This document shows, one piece after another, positions 61,428 to 64,000 of a DNA stretch of 64,000 bases. The stretch spans positions 1-64,000 of the forward strand of contig JAMFRU010000008.1 of NCBI GenBank assembly GCA_026224875.1. Direction: 5' to 3'. Position 1 is the first letter of the stretch. The number at the start of each line of letters is the position of its first letter. The DNA comes from Acidocella sp. (lineage in GTDB: Bacteria; Pseudomonadota; Alphaproteobacteria; Acetobacterales; Acetobacteraceae). The notes beneath the pieces were generated by a model, which was not told the origin of the DNA, ran no database searches, and saw only the letters and a program-made list of their open reading frames with translations. A program made the position numbers and the translations under genes.

Positions 61428-63134
61428 TCAAACATAGGCTTTGAATTTAGCGTCGCCCTCATCCGGGCCACCCACAGTGAGGTCCAGGGCAAAGCCGTTG
61501 CTCGCCGGCGGTTGAACCGGAATGAATTTGCCCTGCGGCGGCGTGGCTTTTTGTGCGGGCTTGGTCCGCGCCGGCGCTCTGAGCACTGCCTCTCTGGGAG
61601 CCGGTACACGTGCCGGCTTCACCGTCTCCCTGCCGTGGGCTGATGCATCGGTACGGAAAAAGGAAATCGCAACCTGCAGTTCTTCCGCCTGTGTCGATAA
61701 TTCTTCAGATGTTGCCGTCATCTGTTCCGAGGCCGCGGCATTCTGCTGCGTAACCTTATCCAGCTGCTGAATGGCCTCGTTAATCTGCGATGCGCCGATA
61801 TCCTGCTCGCGGCAGGCAGCGCTGATCTCCGACACAAGCTCCGCCGTTTTGCGGATGTTAGGAACCAGACTGGTCAGCATATCGCCCGCCGTCCGCGCCG
61901 CTTTCACGGTCTCTGTTGAAACCGCGCTGATTTCGGTTGCGGCAATCTGGCTGCGTTCGGCCAATTTACGAACTTCTGATGCCACTACAGCGAAACCTCT
62001 GCCATGCTCGCCAGCACGCGCCGCCTCTACAGCGGCATTCAAGGCCAGCAAATCGGTCTGGCGCGCGATCTCCTGCACGATGGTGATTTTCTCGGCAATC
62101 GTTTGCATTGCTGCCACGGCGCGGTTCACCGCTTCGCCACTGGCTTCCGTATCCTTGGCCGACTGGCGCGAGATTTTCTCGGTCTGGGTAGCATTGTCAG
62201 CGTTCTGTTTAATGTTGGCGGTCATCTCCTCCATCGAGGCCGAGGCCTGCTCCGCCGCCGAAGCCTGCTCGGTAGCACCCTGGCTCACCTGCTCGGCCGT
62301 AGCGGAAAGTTCCTGGCTGCCGGAGGATACATTGTTAGATGCAACCAGCGCACTACCCACAATATTGCGCAATTTCGCGCTCATACTATTGACCGTATCG
62401 ACCAGATCCTTGATCTCGTCGCGCGTATTGATTTCGACGGTTTTTGTAAGGTCGCCATTGGCGACAGCCGCAATCAGCGTGCCGATTTTGCTTAAACCCT
62501 TACTGATCGACAAGGCCAGCCAGATCGCGGCACTGAGGGCGATGATAAGTGAGCCCACGGCAACGCCGATCAGCACGTTGCGGGTGGAACCGTAAGTATT
62601 GCCGGCCTGCTGCTCCTGGGCCTGCATCTCCTGCGTCGCCAGCTTTACGAGATCATCCGTAATCGCGCTGCTCTGGTCTGTAACCGTTTTCAGCTGGCCG
62701 ACGGAAAGCGCATCCGCCTGTACGTCCTTGTTGGCCAGCGCATAAGTCCGCAGCTGGCTATCCAGAGGCTTCATGGTTTCCCACAGCGACCGCAGAGCGA
62801 TATATTTGTCCCGCTCAGCCTGTGAGGAGCTTTGATCTCCTTGGTCGAGAAGGGCTTCGAAATCCTGGCGCTCCTGGGTGAGTTCGTTGTCATAAGCTTG
62901 CATCTGCGCAGGGTCGTCCTCAAGGATGAGATCCTTTTCGGCACGATTGATCTCGAGCAATTTACTGCTCACCGCATCCGCCAGCTGGACCTTGGAGACG
63001 GGGCCGCTGATCAATGCCGTCATGGTGGTGTTCATGGTGGCAAGGCCCATCACTGCATAGCTGGCGGCACAGATCAGCAGGAGGATGATGAGGCCAAAGG
63101 ACAGGCCAAGCTTGAGCTTAATGGTAAAGCGCAT
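61428..63134 (-). CDS. methyl-accepting chemotaxis protein
   Basis: 568 residues. Membrane helix 1 at 8-30, a four-helix-bundle ligand domain to about 185, membrane helix 2 at 190-210, HAMP to about 262, then the signalling domain with the hairpin tip [19 protein letters not shown] Pro-rich linker leads to a short tail that ends [15 protein letters not shown]. It lacks the NWETF-type CheR docking peptide. Strongly similar in its C-terminal half to the receptor upstream. Ligand unknown. Confidence 0.95.
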   Translation of the reverse strand: MRFTIKLKLGLSFGLIILLLICAASYAVMGLATMNTTMTALISGPVSKVQLADAVSSKLLEINRAEKDLILEDDPAQMQAYDNELTQERQDFEALLDQGDQSSSQAERDKYIALRSLWETMKPLDSQLRTYALANKDVQADALSVGQLKTVTDQSSAITDDLVKLATQEMQAQEQQAGNTYGSTRNVLIGVAVGSLIIALSAAIWLALSISKGLSKIGTLIAAVANGDLTKTVEINTRDEIKDLVDTVNSMSAKLRNIVGSALVASNNVSSGSQELSATAEQVSQGATEQASAAEQASASMEEMTANIKQNADNATQTEKISRQSAKDTEASGEAVNRAVAAMQTIAEKITIVQEIARQTDLLALNAAVEAARAGEHGRGFAVVASEVRKLAERSQIAATEISAVSTETVKAARTAGDMLTSLVPNIRKTAELVSEISAACREQDIGASQINEAIQQLDKVTQQNAAASEQMTATSEELSTQAEELQVAISFFRTDASAHGRETVKPARVPAPREAVLRAPARTKPAQKATPPQGKFIPVQPPASNGFALDLTVGGPDEGDAKFKAYV

Positions 63135-63194
63135 GATGGAATCTTTCAGAAAAATAATTGAGAGAGCCGAAGAGGATTCGAATCATGATGTGAT

Positions 63195-63222
63195 CCAATG
63201 TCACGAAATCTCTGACCTGCAT
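63195..63222 (-). pseudogene. vestigial start of a second cheW
   Basis: Between the two receptor genes, the minus strand reads ATG, then codons for MQVRDFVTL, almost the same as the real CheW start MQAGDFVTL, at the same distance (12 against 14 bases) from the receptor's stop. The resemblance ends after nine codons. It shows that the duplicated unit contained receptor plus cheW. Confidence 0.75.
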
Positions 63223-63234
63223 GGCGCCGTCCCT

Positions 63235-64000
63235 TCAGCTATAGGCTTTGAATTGCGCATCGCCCTCGTCCGGCCCCCCCACAGCCAGGTCGAGGGCAAA
63301 GCCATTGCTCCCGGATGTCTGAACCGGAATGAATTTGCCCTGCGGCGGCGTGGCTTTCGGCATTGTTTTCGGCACATGCCTCGCCCGCACTGGTGCCCTC
63401 AGCACCGGCGCCCGTGAAGGCTTCATCGCCTCGGGCTTGCCTTTGCTTGTCTCATCAGTACGGAAATAGGAAATCGCGGCCTGTAGTTCTTCCGCCTGTG
63501 TCGATAATTCTTCAGATGTTGCCGTCATCTGTTCCGAGGCCGCGGCATTCTGCTGCGTAACCTTATCCAGCTGCTGAATGGCCTCGTTAATCTGCGACGC
63601 ACCAATATCCTGCTCGCGGCAGGCGGCGCTGATCTCCGACACGAGCTCCGCCGTTTTGCGGATGTTGGGAACCAGGCTGGTCAGCATATCGCCCGCCGTC
63701 CGCGCCGCCTTCACTGCCTCCCCGGAGACCGTGCCGATTTCGGTCGCCGCAATCTGGCTGCGCTCGGCTAATTTGCGAACTTCCGAGGCCACCACGGCAA
63801 AACCTCTGCCATGCTCGCCGGCACGCGCCGCCTCCACGGCGGCGTTCAAGGCCAGCAGGTCGGTCTGGCGCGCGATCTCCTGCACGATGGTGATTTTCTC
63901 CGCAATCGTCTGCATCGCCGTTACCGCGCGGTTCACCGCCTCGCCGCTGGCTTCCGCATCCTTGGCCGACTGGCGCGAGATTTTCTCGGTCTGGGTGGCA
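63235..64000 (-). CDS. methyl-accepting chemotaxis protein, C-terminal part
   Basis: The last 254 codons of a receptor whose N-terminus lies beyond the right edge. It contains the same signalling tip [18 protein letters not shown] and a tail that ends [14 protein letters not shown]. At 63484-63596 it is identical over 113 bases to 61678-61790 of the next receptor, so one is a recent copy or has been converted by the other. Confidence 0.95.
   Translation of the reverse strand, partial: ATQTEKISRQSAKDAEASGEAVNRAVTAMQTIAEKITIVQEIARQTDLLALNAAVEAARAGEHGRGFAVVASEVRKLAERSQIAATEIGTVSGEAVKAARTAGDMLTSLVPNIRKTAELVSEISAACREQDIGASQINEAIQQLDKVTQQNAAASEQMTATSEELSTQAEELQAAISYFRTDETSKGKPEAMKPSRAPVLRAPVRARHVPKTMPKATPPQGKFIPVQTSGSNGFALDLAVGGPDEGDAQFKAYS

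Overview
The window looks like a chromosomal segment of a GC-rich alphaproteobacterium, most plausibly an Acetobacteraceae relative such as Acidocella, Acidiphilium or Acidisoma. This is inferred from gene order and protein style (ihfB-lapA-pyrF-trpF, zapA followed by a 6S-like RNA, an AIDA-repeat/Hint protein, an archaeal-type class I aldolase); no database search was possible. There is no rRNA, no CRISPR array and no recognisable transposase or integrase.

Layout. 1-6.4 kb: the N-terminal part of a DUF1302 exported protein, then a minus-strand run ending in a quinone oxidoreductase and 5-formyl-THF cyclo-ligase, preceded by a small OmpA-like protein, a MotA/ExbB-like channel and an OmpA/MotB-like partner, with an inositol monophosphatase upstream. 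6.4-12.5 kb: the translation factor EF-P with both of its beta-lysylation enzymes (EpmB, EpmA), split by a large autotransporter and edged by two unusual nested palindromes. 12.6-19.4 kb: small genes (lipoprotein, YcxB-like protein, ArsR regulator with a double operator, GFA protein, NTF2-like protein), then a DsbA-family isomerase with thiE, fbaB, zapA and a 6S RNA candidate. 19.4-26.7 kb: ihfB-lapA-pyrF-trpF, uppP with an SGNH hydrolase, an ArsB-like permease, a flippase and N-formylglutamate amidohydrolase. A strong small-RNA candidate lies on the minus strand at about 26.76-26.84 kb, next to tRNA-Ser(GCU).

27.3-34.0 kb: a probable amine uptake and oxidation system, made of an NTF2-AraC fusion regulator, an FAD amine oxidase, a cupin and a PotABCD-type ABC importer. 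34.2-45.1 kb: a complete nitrate-assimilation locus. It holds the NasT antiterminator, the NasS sensor, a NarK-type transporter, NirB, NirD, siroheme methyltransferase, and a 1382-residue fusion of assimilatory nitrate reductase with a CysJ-like flavoprotein. Two textbook sigma-54 promoters, in front of nasT and narK, tie it to nitrogen control. 45.1-51.8 kb: a tripartite RND efflux operon with a divergent TetR regulator. 51.8-57.2 kb: an accessory region with a patchwork of gene fragments, an AraC regulator and an 887-residue AIDA-repeat/Hint protein. 57.2-64.0 kb: a chemotaxis operon reading leftwards: two tandem, recently duplicated chemoreceptors (one cut by the window edge), cheW, cheR, cheB and a large helical protein whose tail resembles the CheY-binding tail of CheZ.

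Most noteworthy: the small RNA with an anti-Shine-Dalgarno loop; the helical chemotaxis protein with a CheZ-like tail; palindromes whose arms copy the stop codons of adjacent genes; the paired sigma-54 promoters; the ArsR double operator with the ribosome-binding site in the loop; and the footprint of the receptor-cheW duplication.
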